A DNA stretch of 64,000 nucleotides from Caulobacter segnis (GCF_023935105.1 NZ_CP096040.1:1302001-1366000); one strand, 5' to 3'. Shown: positions 35,840-45,262, counted from the stretch's first letter. The notes: a model not told the origin generated them from the sequence alone. Program-made: numbers and translations.

Positions 35840-36130
35840 TCATGGACAGGGGCGCTTAATGAACTCTTGTCCGCGCCGAATTCCATCTGGCGCATCTTGG
35901 ATCCATTGAGTCAACGCCGTCACGGAGCTCGGAAGATAGTGCCAGTAGCGGAGCGTTCTATCATCGCGATCATAGCATGCGATCCATTTCGTCAGGCCGT
36001 CTTCGCACGGGGCCTGCATGCTGATGTTGTGCCCTGGAGTATATGAATAAGAAACATTGGCGACAGAGGCTGCAACGCTCAGAGTCGCGTCCATATCGGC
36101 CAGAACCTTATCGTAGTGAAGTGTACCCAT
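35840..36130 (-). CDS. Unknown protein in low-GC DNA
   Basis: A 96-residue protein from ATG 36130 (MGTLHYDKVLADMD); an in-frame start 18 codons upstream also exists. It contains NVSYSYTPGHNISMQAPCED and CYDRDDRTLRYWHYLP, three Cys and many aromatic residues, and looks like a small globular domain. Codon use is clearly more AT-rich than in neighbouring genes, which suggests recent transfer. No family recognised. A 71-residue frame on the other strand overlaps it and looks less like protein. Confidence 0.45.
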   Translation of the reverse strand: MGTLHYDKVLADMDATLSVAASVANVSYSYTPGHNISMQAPCEDGLTKWIACYDRDDRTLRYWHYLPSSVTALTQWIQDAPDGIRRGQEFIKRPCP

Positions 36131-36280
36131 TGGACGCCTTCTCAAGTTCATTATCAAAGCTGAAGCAGCTATACTTGGCGACAAAGGTTGAGCTGGCGTT
36201 TCTAAAAGACTTCAATCCGCACCTAGCGTGGAGCGTATATGGCTGGGAGAAGCTTTAGCAGAGAGCCTTAGAGGGCGGGT

Positions 36281-37504
36281 TCAGTCTGGCGAGTCCGTGT
36301 TCGTCGTGATCGCCGCTTCGAGGCGGCGGCGAAATTCGCCCGATGGAATGGCGCGGGAGTCATGGCCCAGGACACCGATCGCCGGCCTCGAAACGCGGTC
36401 GTTCAAGCCGCGCAGCGCCTGTGGCGACTGGGTCTGGTAGTAGACGCGGACCGATCGGCTTCCCGCGTCGTCCACTAGGCTCATGAAGATCAGCGCGCCG
36501 CCGGGCGGAACGTCGCCCGTCGCGTAGCCCGGCGCGTCGAGGCGTGCGCCCAACGCCGCCGCCATGGCCGTGACGTTGGTGTCGTGGCCCATGAAGATGT
36601 CGACGCCGCCAACGCTGGGCGCATCCAGGGCTTCCAGCACCCGCCGGCTGAGCGGGCCGGCCTGGCGCGCGGTCATGTAGGGCGGGCGGGTGAAGACGTC
36701 GAACAGGGCGGCGTGGAGCGCGCCGAGGCGTTTCAGGGTGTCGGGCTCGACACCGCGCCAACTGGCGGCGGCGGGAGACAGGCCCTCGACATATTGCAGC
36801 AGCAGCACCTGGGCCGTGCCCGAGGCGTCGCGGATCGGTCCGGTCAGATCGATCCCGCGTCCGTCCGCCGAAGGGGCGACACTGGAGGCGCGCCGGGGCG
36901 AGCAGGCCTTGCCCGCGCCGCAGTCCAGCACCCGGTCCAGCTCGTCGAGCGCCGGTTGCAGGCGAGCGGCCAGGTGATCGACGCCGCCGGTATAGGCCTG
37001 GATCGAGGCGATGGCCGCCGCCGGATCGAACGGGGCGACACCCGCGCGCAGCGGTTCGAACAGCGGATCGACTTCGTTTGGCGGGCGATGGCCGACAGGA
37101 GTTTCGCAGCCGGGCGTCAGGCCCCGGGCGAAGGCCTCGCCACTGGCGATCGTGCGCTCGGCGGTGTTGGTCCAGATTCTCACCTGGCCCTCGGCGGGGC
37201 ACCCAAGCGCCGGCAGCACGCCCAGGCCGGCCAGCCAGCGGCGGTCGGAGCGCCCCAGGATGTCGAGCGCCTTGGCGCCATGCGCGGTCAGATGCTCGGG
37301 TGGGACGGACCAGGTCGGCCAGGGGGCGCCGGTCAGGGTGTCCAGCGGCGCCTCGCCCACGATCGGCGCGCGAACGCCGTGGCGCATGATGATGACGACC
37401 CGCTCGACACGCGGAGAGGCGGCCAGGCTGGCGGTCGCGCACGCCATCATCGCGCAGGCGAGCAGCACTTGCGCCAGCAAATGGCGAGGGCGGAGGCCGG
37501 GCAT
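36281..37504 (-). CDS. Histidine acid phosphatase (AppA/Agp-like)
   Basis: A 407-residue periplasmic phosphatase. After a signal peptide ending SLAAS, MRHGVRAP is the phosphohistidine RHGxRxP motif and FMGHDTNVTAMAA the proton-donor HD motif, as in E. coli AppA phytase and Agp glucose-1-phosphatase. ATG 37504 follows AAAGGA; residues read further upstream lack a ribosome site. It lies 97 bases downstream of a TonB receptor on the same strand, suggesting hydrolysis of phytate or sugar phosphates linked to outer-membrane uptake. Confidence 0.88.
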   Translation of the reverse strand: MPGLRPRHLLAQVLLACAMMACATASLAASPRVERVVIIMRHGVRAPIVGEAPLDTLTGAPWPTWSVPPEHLTAHGAKALDILGRSDRRWLAGLGVLPALGCPAEGQVRIWTNTAERTIASGEAFARGLTPGCETPVGHRPPNEVDPLFEPLRAGVAPFDPAAAIASIQAYTGGVDHLAARLQPALDELDRVLDCGAGKACSPRRASSVAPSADGRGIDLTGPIRDASGTAQVLLLQYVEGLSPAAASWRGVEPDTLKRLGALHAALFDVFTRPPYMTARQAGPLSRRVLEALDAPSVGGVDIFMGHDTNVTAMAAALGARLDAPGYATGDVPPGGALIFMSLVDDAGSRSVRVYYQTQSPQALRGLNDRVSRPAIGVLGHDSRAIPSGEFRRRLEAAITTNTDSPD

Positions 37505-37600
37505 GATCAAGTCCTTTGCGGTGTCTGGCCGAAACGCGGCGATGCGCCCCTCGCGGGAGGAGCGCATCGCGTCTTCAAAGCGCCGGGGATGGCGGCGCCG

Positions 37601-40402
37601 TCAGAAGCTCTTCTTGAGTGTCAGCAGCGTGGTGCGGCCGGAGTCGACGACGTCCGAGACGGCCAAGCTGTCGCGGCCGACGTGCGACCAGTAGGTGTAG
37701 TTCTTCAGGAGGTTGGCGACCGACAGGTCCAGCTTGAAGCCATTGCCGAAGGCGTAGCCCACGTGCAGGTCGACGCTGCGCATCGGCCGGACCCACAGAT
37801 TGTCCCATTCCCCGGCCTGATCCAGCACGTCGTACGCCGACAGGTAGGCGCCCGAATAGTGGTAGATCACGTCGAAGCTGAAGCCGCCCTTCTGGTAGAA
37901 CAGCGTGGCGTCGGCCAGCCAGTCGGGGGCGTTCTGGATGCGGTTGTCGACGCCGTCGCCGAGGTCGACGCTGGTCCACTGGCGGGTGACGTTGACGCCC
38001 GCGCCCAGGCCGCTCAGCAGGCCCGGCAGGTCCGCGAACTTCTGGCGCAGCTGCAGTTCCACGCCATAGACATCGCCGTCGCCGCCATTGGTAGGCTGGC
38101 TGATCGTGGTCTTGCCCTCGGCGTAGGTGTCGGTGTTCACCGAGCTGGAGCCGTTGTCGTACATGTAGTCCGACAGGCGCTTGTAGAAGCCGCCGAGCAT
38201 GGCGTAGCCGCCCTTGCTGTTGCTCCACTCGCCCGACAGATCCAGGTTGATCGCCTTGATCGGCTTCAGGTCGGGATTGCCGCGCGAGATCGAGACGCTG
38301 CCGTCGTCGCTGATCGCGCGGCGCTCGCCGCCGGCCAACTGGATGAAGGCCGGACGGGTGTAGGACGTCCAGACCGAGCCGCGATAGACGGCCGCGTCAC
38401 TGGGGCGCCAGGTCACGAACACGCTGGGCAGCACCTCGTTGTACTCGGTGCGGCTGGTGGCCCAGGCGCCCGTCTGTTCGCCCGCGCTGGTGGTCGGGAT
38501 CGCCCAGTACAGGTTGTCGATCTTGGTGTGCTCGTAGCGCAGGCCGGGCGAGACCTCGACGTCGCCGAACTGGTAGTCAGCCACGGCGTAAAGCGAGGCT
38601 ACGGCCTCGTCGCCCTTCTGGGTGTTGCAGTTCCAGTTGTTGACGGCGTTCGAGCCGCAGGTGTCGAAAGAGGCGTCGGTCTTGTACTTGTAGAAGTACT
38701 CGAACAGCTTCTCCTGGCTGACCTTGGGCACGCGCCATTCGTATTGGCCCGGGAACACGGCGTCGTAATAGCTGGTCGACAGGCCCAGGCTCTGCCAGGT
38801 CAGGCCGCCCTGGCCCAGCAGGTTGGCGAAGTGGTCGTTGGTCCAGTCGCGGTTGGTCACCCGGCGGTGGCTGTCGACATATTTGCCACCCAGCTTGACC
38901 CATTGCAGGGCGCGGCCTTCGAACACGCGCTTGGCGTCGAACTTGAAGCCGTACTTCTGCTGGCCGCTGAACTGCTCGGTCAGCTGGCCCGCGCGGCGCG
39001 CCAGGAGGGCGGTGTTTGCGTTGTTCAGGTCATCGTGGATCGTCGGGGTGAACAGCGGGTAGGGCAGGTTGTCGGCGTAACCGATCGACAGACCGCCCAG
39101 CGGCCGGTTCGAGCCGCTGTTGTACCGGTCGCTCTGATTGATGCGGGCCGAGGCCTCGATGTGGTTAGGGCGATCGTTGTTCCCGGCGCTGTAGAAGACC
39201 TGCGGCGACAGCGTCCACGCGCCGAGGGTCTTGTCGAAGCCGGCCTGCACGGTGGCCAGATCAGCTTCTTCCGGGTTGGTCTCGTACCAGACGCGGGTGG
39301 AGATCTGGTCGACGCTCAGGGCGTAGCGACCGCTGCCGGCGACCGTCTCCTTGTAGCTCTTGCTTGTGCTGACGAACTGGCTGAGCGTCGAGTTTTGCTG
39401 GGTCTTGGCGAAGGCGTAGGAGCCGCGCAGATAAGCGTCCAGCGTCTCGTCGGGGCGCCAGTTCAGGGTGAAGTTGCCGCCCCAGCGCTCGGTGTAGCCG
39501 TTGGAGACGCCGATGTTCAGGCCGGTTTGGGTGATGTTCTTCTCGGGATCCAGGCCCGGATAGCTGGCGCCGGCGGCGTCGCGGACCAGATAGCTCCAGC
39601 CGCCGTCGTTCTGGGCGGCCATGACGCCGGCCATCTCGCTGTTGGCGTAGTTGCGCTTGTCGTAGAAGGCGCTGGCATAGACGCCGAAGCTCTGCTCGGG
39701 GCCGAACTTCTGGGCCCATTCGGCCGACAGCCCTCCGCCCAGGCCCTCGTCGCCGTAGTCGCGAGCCCGGCTCTCGACGCGGCCCGACGCGGTGATCGAG
39801 CCGGCGAAATCGTCGCGGAAGTCGCAGGCCGACGGCGTGCGGAAGTCGACCGTGCCGCCGATGGCGTCGCCGTCCATGTCGGCGGTCGAGGTCTTGTTCA
39901 GCACGATGGTGTGCAGGCCGGACGGCGGCAGCAGGCTCAGCTGGACCTGGCGGCTGTAGGGCATGCCCTGGGCGACCGTCACGCCATTGATCATGTTGAC
40001 GTTGAACTCGGCGTTCAGGCCACGGATCGACACGAACATGCCTTCGCCGCGCGAGGCGCCGTCGATTCCGCCGAAGAACGACGAGCCGGTGTTCATCACG
40101 TTGACGCTGGGCATCATGCCCAGGGCCTCGGCCACGTTGTGGACGGCGGTGTGCTCCAGGTCCTCGGCCGACAGCACCGCCACCGCGTTGGCGGCGCGCA
40201 TCTGGGTCTTGGCCGCGTCGTTGCGATTGGCGACGATCACCAGCGAGTCGATCGTGTCCGACGGTTCAGCCGAGGCGGCGGTCTCGGCGTGAGCGCCGGC
40301 GGCCCAACCCAGGCCGAAGACGCTGGCCAGCAGGACGGCCCTGATCGCCTTGCCCGTCGCGCGAGCCCCGCGCGCGCCGTGTTCACCCGTCCACTCAAAC
40401 AT
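37601..40402 (-). CDS. TonB-dependent receptor
   Basis: A 933-residue outer-membrane receptor of the type common in Caulobacter and Xanthomonas (TIGR01782-like). A signal sequence ends GAHAE; the plug domain includes ANRNDAAKTQMRAANAVAVL and VSIRGLNAEFNVNMINGV, and the barrel ends LLTLKKSF with a terminal aromatic. There is no STN domain, so it does not signal directly to a FecR-type anti-sigma factor. It forms an operon with the histidine acid phosphatase and is divergent from a DeoR regulator. Confidence 0.92.
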   Translation of the reverse strand: MFEWTGEHGARGARATGKAIRAVLLASVFGLGWAAGAHAETAASAEPSDTIDSLVIVANRNDAAKTQMRAANAVAVLSAEDLEHTAVHNVAEALGMMPSVNVMNTGSSFFGGIDGASRGEGMFVSIRGLNAEFNVNMINGVTVAQGMPYSRQVQLSLLPPSGLHTIVLNKTSTADMDGDAIGGTVDFRTPSACDFRDDFAGSITASGRVESRARDYGDEGLGGGLSAEWAQKFGPEQSFGVYASAFYDKRNYANSEMAGVMAAQNDGGWSYLVRDAAGASYPGLDPEKNITQTGLNIGVSNGYTERWGGNFTLNWRPDETLDAYLRGSYAFAKTQQNSTLSQFVSTSKSYKETVAGSGRYALSVDQISTRVWYETNPEEADLATVQAGFDKTLGAWTLSPQVFYSAGNNDRPNHIEASARINQSDRYNSGSNRPLGGLSIGYADNLPYPLFTPTIHDDLNNANTALLARRAGQLTEQFSGQQKYGFKFDAKRVFEGRALQWVKLGGKYVDSHRRVTNRDWTNDHFANLLGQGGLTWQSLGLSTSYYDAVFPGQYEWRVPKVSQEKLFEYFYKYKTDASFDTCGSNAVNNWNCNTQKGDEAVASLYAVADYQFGDVEVSPGLRYEHTKIDNLYWAIPTTSAGEQTGAWATSRTEYNEVLPSVFVTWRPSDAAVYRGSVWTSYTRPAFIQLAGGERRAISDDGSVSISRGNPDLKPIKAINLDLSGEWSNSKGGYAMLGGFYKRLSDYMYDNGSSSVNTDTYAEGKTTISQPTNGGDGDVYGVELQLRQKFADLPGLLSGLGAGVNVTRQWTSVDLGDGVDNRIQNAPDWLADATLFYQKGGFSFDVIYHYSGAYLSAYDVLDQAGEWDNLWVRPMRSVDLHVGYAFGNGFKLDLSVANLLKNYTYWSHVGRDSLAVSDVVDSGRTTLLTLKKSF

Positions 40403-40476
40403 GTCTGCCCCTGCCCATTACGCGGTTTCGCGACGGCGGGGCTCTTAAGGGGGCGTCGAGACAGTCCTGTGACGTT

Positions 40477-40547
40477 GTTGTGCAAATTGAGAGAATGTGC
40501 GCCTTGATCTTGGAAAATCCACAGGAATGGGTCACACATTCCACAAC
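40477..40547. promoter_or_regulatory. Candidate DeoR operator region
   Basis: GTTGTG (40477-40482) and GAATGTG (40493-40499) recur inverted as CACATTC (40535-40541) and CACAAC (40542-40547), between the divergent TonB receptor and deoR starts. Spacing differs between the two sides, so this could be two related sites rather than one dyad. Confidence 0.4.
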
Positions 40548-40574
40548 TTGGCGACGACAGGGGAGGAAGGGCGC

Positions 40575-41336
40575 ATGCTCAGGCGCGAGGATCGCCAGCG
40601 CGAAATTCTGCGCAAGCTGAAGCCGGGCGAAAACCATGCGATCGGGCGACTGGCCCAGGATCTGGCGGTCTCCGAGGAAACGATCCGTCGCGAGCTGCGC
40701 GTGCTGGCCGCGCGCGGCGACGTGGTCTGGACCCATGGCGCCGTCCAGCTCGCGGTGGTCTCCAACGAAGGTCCACTGGACCGGCGCATGCAGGAAAACG
40801 TCGCGGAAAAGGGCCGCATCGCCGCGGCGGCGGCCGAGTACGTCCGGGACGGCGACACCATCTTCATCGACGCGGGAACGACAGCCTGCTTCGTGGCGCG
40901 CCGTCTCGCCTCCGTGCGCCAGGGGCTAAAGGTGATCACCAATTCCCTGGTGGTCGCCGAGACGCTCGGCGGGCGAAACGGCAACACCCTGTTCCTGGCC
41001 GGCGGAGAGCTGGACTACGACTACAGGGCGTTTTCGGACCACGTCGCCCAGGCCTACATCGCCCAGTTCACGCCGCATCTGGCGATCCTGACCGTCGGCG
41101 GCGTGCATCCCGACCACGGCCTGATGGATCGACACGCACGCGAGGCGGTGATGAGCCGGATCGTCTACGAGCGCGCCGACCGCGTGCTGCTGGCCGCCGA
41201 CCACACCAAGTTCGGCCGGCTTGGCCTCATTCGCACGGCCTCGCCCGAAGAGGTCGACATCCTGGTGACCGACGCGCCGCTGGATGAGGCCCACGCCCAG
41301 GCCTTCCGTCGCGCCAACGTCGTCATCGCCCCCTAA
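40575..41336 (+). CDS. DeoR family transcriptional regulator
   Basis: A 253-residue regulator. The N-terminal HTH is IGRLAQDLAVSEETIRRELRVLAARG and the C-terminal sugar-phosphate-sensing domain includes DAGTTACFVARRL, VITNSLVVAETL and LAADHTKFGRLGL. Members bind phosphorylated sugars or polyols. ATG 40575 has a strong GGAGGAAGG site. It is the likely regulator of the divergent receptor-phosphatase operon and of the EEP gene 5 bases downstream. Confidence 0.9.
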   Translation: MLRREDRQREILRKLKPGENHAIGRLAQDLAVSEETIRRELRVLAARGDVVWTHGAVQLAVVSNEGPLDRRMQENVAEKGRIAAAAAEYVRDGDTIFIDAGTTACFVARRLASVRQGLKVITNSLVVAETLGGRNGNTLFLAGGELDYDYRAFSDHVAQAYIAQFTPHLAILTVGGVHPDHGLMDRHAREAVMSRIVYERADRVLLAADHTKFGRLGLIRTASPEEVDILVTDAPLDEAHAQAFRRANVVIAP

Positions 41337-41341
41337 GCGTC

Positions 41342-42208
41342 ATGGCCATGATCTCGCACCGTCTCCGACTCGCCGTAGCCGCCCTCGCGCTCGCCACCGC
41401 GCATCCCGTCGCCGCCCAGGCCCAAGAGCCTTCGTTCCGGGTGATGAGCTACAACATCCGCTACGACAATCCCGAGGATCGCCCCGACTGGCGCGCCCGT
41501 CGCGGCCCGATGGCGCGGCAGATCGCCTCCATCTCGCCGGACATTCTGGGCGTGCAGGAAGCACTGCTCCCCATGGTGGCGGACCTGTCGGCCGGACTGC
41601 CCGACTACGCGCACTATGGCGTCGGGCGCGACGACGGCGACAAGGCCGGGGAGACCACGACCATCTTCTATCGCGACGCCCGGTTCGAGCGACTGCTGGC
41701 CGAGACCCGTTGGTGTTCGCCGACGCCCGAGCGGCCCGGCAAGGCCTATGACGCGGCCCTGCCCAGAACCTACACCCGGGTCGTGCTGCGCGATCGCGCC
41801 AGCGGGGTGCTGCTGGACGTGCGCAACGCCCATCTCGATCACAAGGGCGCGGAGTCGCGGCGGCTGTGCGCTCGGCAGATCCGCGACCAGGCCGCCTGGC
41901 CCAACGCTCGTCTGGTGGTGCTCGGCGATTTCAACAGCCTCCCGACCGATCCGCCGCACGCCGCCCTGACCTCGGGCGAGAACGGATTGCGCGACGCGCG
42001 GGCCGCCAGCGCCGTCGTGTCCGGTCCGGCGGGGACCTTCAACGACTTCTCGCCCAGCGCTCCGCCGACGGGGCCCATAGACTATGTCTTCGTCGATCGC
42101 GGCTTCCGGACGGCGCGCTTCGCCACCCTGACCGACACCCACGATGGCCAGGTGATCTCGGACCACTTTCCGGTCGTCGCCGAGATCGTCCTGCGTCCGC
42201 TGAACTAG
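41342..42208 (+). CDS. Secreted endonuclease/exonuclease/phosphatase family protein
   Basis: A 288-residue EEP-fold metal-dependent phosphoesterase with a signal peptide ending AQAQ. VMSYNIRYDN, DILGVQEALL (catalytic Glu), VLGDFNSLPTDPPH and ISDHFPVVAEI are the conserved metal and catalytic segments. It resembles secreted EEP proteins of unknown substrate that act on phosphodiesters or inositol phosphates. It is coupled to deoR and shares four bases with the convergent araC gene. Confidence 0.88.
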   Translation: MAMISHRLRLAVAALALATAHPVAAQAQEPSFRVMSYNIRYDNPEDRPDWRARRGPMARQIASISPDILGVQEALLPMVADLSAGLPDYAHYGVGRDDGDKAGETTTIFYRDARFERLLAETRWCSPTPERPGKAYDAALPRTYTRVVLRDRASGVLLDVRNAHLDHKGAESRRLCARQIRDQAAWPNARLVVLGDFNSLPTDPPHAALTSGENGLRDARAASAVVSGPAGTFNDFSPSAPPTGPIDYVFVDRGFRTARFATLTDTHDGQVISDHFPVVAEIVLRPLN

Positions 42209-42627
42209 GCCAGCGCCTGTTGGCGACGCCAGCGGCTGGGCGTGCTGCCGATCACCGTGTGGAACAGGCGTGACATGTGCGCCTGGTCGCAAAAGCCGCA
42301 ATCCAGGGCGATGGCGCAGAGCGGCGTGCGGCTCTGGCGCATCAGGCTCTGGGCGCGCTCCAGCCGGCTGCGGATCACGTAGGCGCGCGGCGCCACGCCG
42401 AAGCTGCCCCGGAAGCGCCGCGAGAAGTAGCTGGCGCTCAGGCCGACCAGGCCCGCGAGATCGTGGACGCTGATCGGCTGGTCGAGATGCTCGCGAATAT
42501 GCCGGGCGACCTTGCGCTCCTGCCATGGCGCCAGGCGTGACGCTTGCTGAAGGATCTCGGCTTCGAACGCGGCCGCCGCCGTCGGCAGTTCGCTCGCGCC
42601 GATCAGGGAAAAGCTCATCATGCTCAT
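42205..42627 (-). CDS. Short AraC family transcriptional regulator
   Basis: A 140-residue protein with only the AraC double HTH (PISVHDLAGLVGLSASYFSRRFRGSFGVAPRAYV, CAIALDCGFCDQAHMSRLFHTVIGSTPSRWRR) and ~40 residues before it; there is no sensor domain, as in MarA/SoxS-size proteins. GGAGG lies 8 bases before ATG 42627. Target unknown. Confidence 0.88.
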   Translation of the reverse strand: MSMMSFSLIGASELPTAAAAFEAEILQQASRLAPWQERKVARHIREHLDQPISVHDLAGLVGLSASYFSRRFRGSFGVAPRAYVIRSRLERAQSLMRQSRTPLCAIALDCGFCDQAHMSRLFHTVIGSTPSRWRRQQALA

Positions 42628-42687
42628 GATCGTGACCTCCGTCGGCGGCCGCTGTTGTCCGCCTGACCTGGGAGCACGCAGGACGAT

Positions 42688-42722
42688 CCGAATTCCTCAT
42701 CGACCATCGTTCGGGAATTCGG
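42688..42722. promoter_or_regulatory. 9-bp inverted repeat between araC and fecI
   Basis: CCGAATTCC (42688-42696) and GGAATTCGG (42714-42722) form a perfect inverted repeat with a 17-base spacer. It lies in the 301-base gap between the divergent araC and fecI starts. Position suggests an operator for either gene; nothing else is recognised in this gap. Confidence 0.45.
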
Positions 42723-42928
42723 CCGGCGAGATTTTTCATTCGATCAAAAAGGCGCTTATTTACAGGAGCTTACTCGCCGCCTGAGCGCCGGCGTGGTGCG
42801 AGGTCGACGAAAAAGAAAATTTTCCGGTGAGGACTTTTTTCGGGGCTGCGTTCTGCCTCCTCGAAGCCGGCGTCCGTGACGTTGGACACAAGGCGGAGTC
42901 TCTGATGGGAATGGCGCGAGAGGGGCTG

Positions 42929-43456
42929 ATGACAGATGCTTCCGACGCCGCCGCGCGCGCGGACGCCTTCGCCAGGCAGGCGGCGGCGATGCGCGGACCG
43001 CTGGCCGCCTATTTCCGTCGGCGGGTGCGTAACGCCGGCGAGGTGGAGGACCTCGTGCAGGAGGTCTTCCTGCGCCTGACCGTGCGCGGCACGCCGGAGA
43101 ATACGGACCACGCCAGCGCCTATATCTTCCAGACGGCCGCCAGCGTGCTGGCCGACCGCTACCGTCGTCGGGTGGTCCGTCACGCCGACGACCACGTCGC
43201 GCTGGATCCCGACCTGCAGGGCGAGCAGGATTTCGACCCCGCCCGCATCTATGCCGGCAAGCAGGCCTTGAACGCCGCCGCCGCGGCCCTCATGACCATG
43301 CCGGAACGAACGCGAACGATCTTCCTGCTTCGCCGCATCGACGGTCTGCGCCACCAGGCCATCGCCACGCAGCTGGGCCTGTCGGTGAGCGCGGTGGAGA
43401 AACATATGGTTCGCGCCATCGAACATCTCATGGCCCACGCGGGAGGCGCCCGATGA
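42929..43456 (+). CDS. FecI-type ECF sigma factor
   Basis: A 175-residue ECF sigma factor. Region 2 is LAAYFRRRVRNAGEVEDLVQEVFLRLTVRG and region 4 is MPERTRTIFLLRRIDGLRHQAIATQLGLSVSAVEKHMVRAI, the FecI-like pattern. ATG 42929 follows GAGAGGGG; earlier in-frame ATGs lack a site. It overlaps the fecR-like gene by ATGA. It probably transcribes a TonB receptor such as the STN-type one at 46778-49921. Confidence 0.9.
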   Translation: MTDASDAAARADAFARQAAAMRGPLAAYFRRRVRNAGEVEDLVQEVFLRLTVRGTPENTDHASAYIFQTAASVLADRYRRRVVRHADDHVALDPDLQGEQDFDPARIYAGKQALNAAAAALMTMPERTRTIFLLRRIDGLRHQAIATQLGLSVSAVEKHMVRAIEHLMAHAGGAR

Positions 43457-44492
43457 CCCGCCAAAGCCCCGATCCGGCGCAAGAGGCCGCGCGCTGGCTG
43501 GCCCGTGACGATCTGGACCAGTCGCCCTATCGCGAGCAGTTCGCCGCCTGGCTGGACGCCAGCGAGGACAACCGCGAGGCCTGGGTCAAGGCCCACGAGA
43601 TGTGGGACGTCTTCGACGACGCCGAGGAAAACGACCTGATCGCCGCCATGGCCCGCGCCGCCCGCCAGGCCAAGCCCGAGCCCGTGGCCAGGACTTATTG
43701 GCCGCAGCTGATCGCCGCCTCCATCGCCACCCTGGCGGTTTCGGCGACCCTGCTGATCGGCGCGCAGCAGGGCTGGTTCGGCGGGCACGCCGCCAAGCCG
43801 GTCCAGGTCGCGACCAACGAGGCGACCTCACTCACCGCCGTCGGCCGCGCCGACTACGTCACGGGCAAGGGCCAGAAGTCGATCGTCGACCTGCCGGACG
43901 GCACCCGCGTCACGCTGGACGCCGAGAGCGCGGTGGACGTCGCCTTCACGAGGGGCGGCGCGACGTGCGCCTTCTGAACGGCCGGGCCTTCTTCGACGTG
44001 GCCCACGACCGCGCCCATCCCTTCGCCGTCCAGGCGGGCGGACGTGTCGTGACGGCGCTCGGCACCCAGTTCGACGTGCGCCTGACGCCGGGGGCGGTAC
44101 GGGTGGTGCTGGCCGAGGGCAGCGTCTCGGTGGCCTCGGCGCCCGGCGGCCCCTCCGCGCCGATGGTCAAGCTGGCCCCCGGCCAGGACTTCGCCGCCCA
44201 GGATGGCAAGGCGGGCAAGGTGTCGTCGACCGACCTCGGCGAGGCCCTGGCCTGGAAGCAGGGGGTGGTGGAATTTCAGGACCGCCCTTTGTCCGACGCG
44301 ATCGAAGTGCTGAACCGCTACACGCGCGCCCAGATCGTCATCAAGGATCCGAAGGTGGCGGCGCTGCGCATCACGGGTGTGTTCAAGACAGGTGACATCC
44401 CGCGCTTCGGTCGTTCGGTGTCTCAGGTCTTGCCCGTCAAGATGATCGCGCGTGACGCGGATACATATGAACTGGTTTCGACGCGCCGGTAG
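43453..44492 (+). pseudogene. FecR-type anti-sigma regulator, frameshifted
   Basis: The first part (to about 43950) encodes the cytoplasmic anti-sigma segment with AWLDASEDNREAWVKAHEMWD, a single membrane helix (LIAASIATLAVSATLLIGA) and the start of the FecR domain (DLPDGTRVTLDAESAVDVAF), then stops at 43977. The rest continues in another frame: RRDVRLLNGRAFFDVAHD, the conserved FecR core, to EALAWKQGVVEFQDRPL. One missing base near TTCACGAGGGG (43947-43957) explains the break. Either the signalling path is broken or the base is a sequencing error. Confidence 0.85.
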
Positions 44493-44597
44493 TCGTCATT
44501 CTACATGAGGAAATTTGAAAAGGCTGCGTTCTGACTCAGTAGAGCGCGGCGAAATCATTTCGGTCGATGCTCGAAAAACTTGAGCGAGGACGCCGAC

Positions 44598-45209
44598 ATG
44601 ACATCGCCCCTGACCCTCCGCGATCCGCTGGCCGATCACCTGCTGACGCCGCAGAACGCCGCCCTGCTGATCATCGACTTCCAGCCCGTCCAGGTCTCGT
44701 CCATCGTCACGATGGAAAAGCGCCTGCTGATCGCCAACGTCGCAAACCTGGCCAAGACGGCGCGGCTCTACGACCTCCCGGTGGTGCTGACCACGGTCAA
44801 TGTCGCCACCGGCCTGAACACGCCGACCATCACGCCGATCACCGACGTCCTGCCCGGCGTCACGCCCATCGATCGCACCGCCATCAACGCCTGGGAGGAC
44901 GAGGACTTCGTCGCCGCGGTGAAGGCCACGGGCCGTCGGAAGCTGATCATGGTCGCCCTGTGGACCGAGGTCTGCCTGGCGTTCCCGGCCCTGGACGCCC
45001 TGGCCGAGGGCTACGACGTGTTCGCGGTGGTGGACGCGGTGGGCGGCACCTCGGAACTCGCCCATCGCGCGGGGATCGACCGCGTCGTCCAGGCCGGCGG
45101 CAAGCCGGTCAGCTGGATCCAGGTGGCGTGCGAGCTGCAGCGCGACTGGAACCGCAAGGACACCGCCCAGGGCTTCGCCGAGATCGTCCTGCGGTCGGTC
45201 GGCCACTAG
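44598..45209 (+). CDS. YcaC-like isochorismatase-superfamily hydrolase
   Basis: A 203-residue cysteine hydrolase. The triad Asp is in LLIIDFQPVQV and the nucleophile Cys in LWTEVCLAFPALDAL; GYDVFAVVDAVGGTS and IQVACELQRDWN match YcaC-type proteins. ATG 44598 follows GAGGA; a TTG six codons upstream is unlikely. The substrate is unknown. A strong terminator follows. Confidence 0.85.
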   Translation: MTSPLTLRDPLADHLLTPQNAALLIIDFQPVQVSSIVTMEKRLLIANVANLAKTARLYDLPVVLTTVNVATGLNTPTITPITDVLPGVTPIDRTAINAWEDEDFVAAVKATGRRKLIMVALWTEVCLAFPALDALAEGYDVFAVVDAVGGTSELAHRAGIDRVVQAGGKPVSWIQVACELQRDWNRKDTAQGFAEIVLRSVGH

Positions 45210-45225
45210 AGGCAGGCGCGAAAAG

Positions 45226-45262
45226 AAAGGGAGCAAGGCTGGTCGGCCTTGCTCCCTTTTTG
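45226..45262 (+). terminator. Strong Rho-independent terminator
   Basis: A perfect 14-bp stem (45226-45239 with 45246-45259, loop TGGTCG) runs into TTTTTG. The A-rich left flank makes it work also for the minus-strand cupin transcript that ends at 45285. Confidence 0.9.

Noticed and set aside
36043..36258. 71-codon plus-strand frame opposite the low-GC gene
   Set aside because: It lacks a ribosome site and its sequence looks less protein-like than the minus-strand frame.
36584..40507. A 1307-codon open frame on the plus strand
   Set aside because: It runs antisense across the phosphatase and TonB receptor genes, has no domain, and its composition (Arg/Ala/Gly/His repeats) is that of a GC-rich shadow frame.
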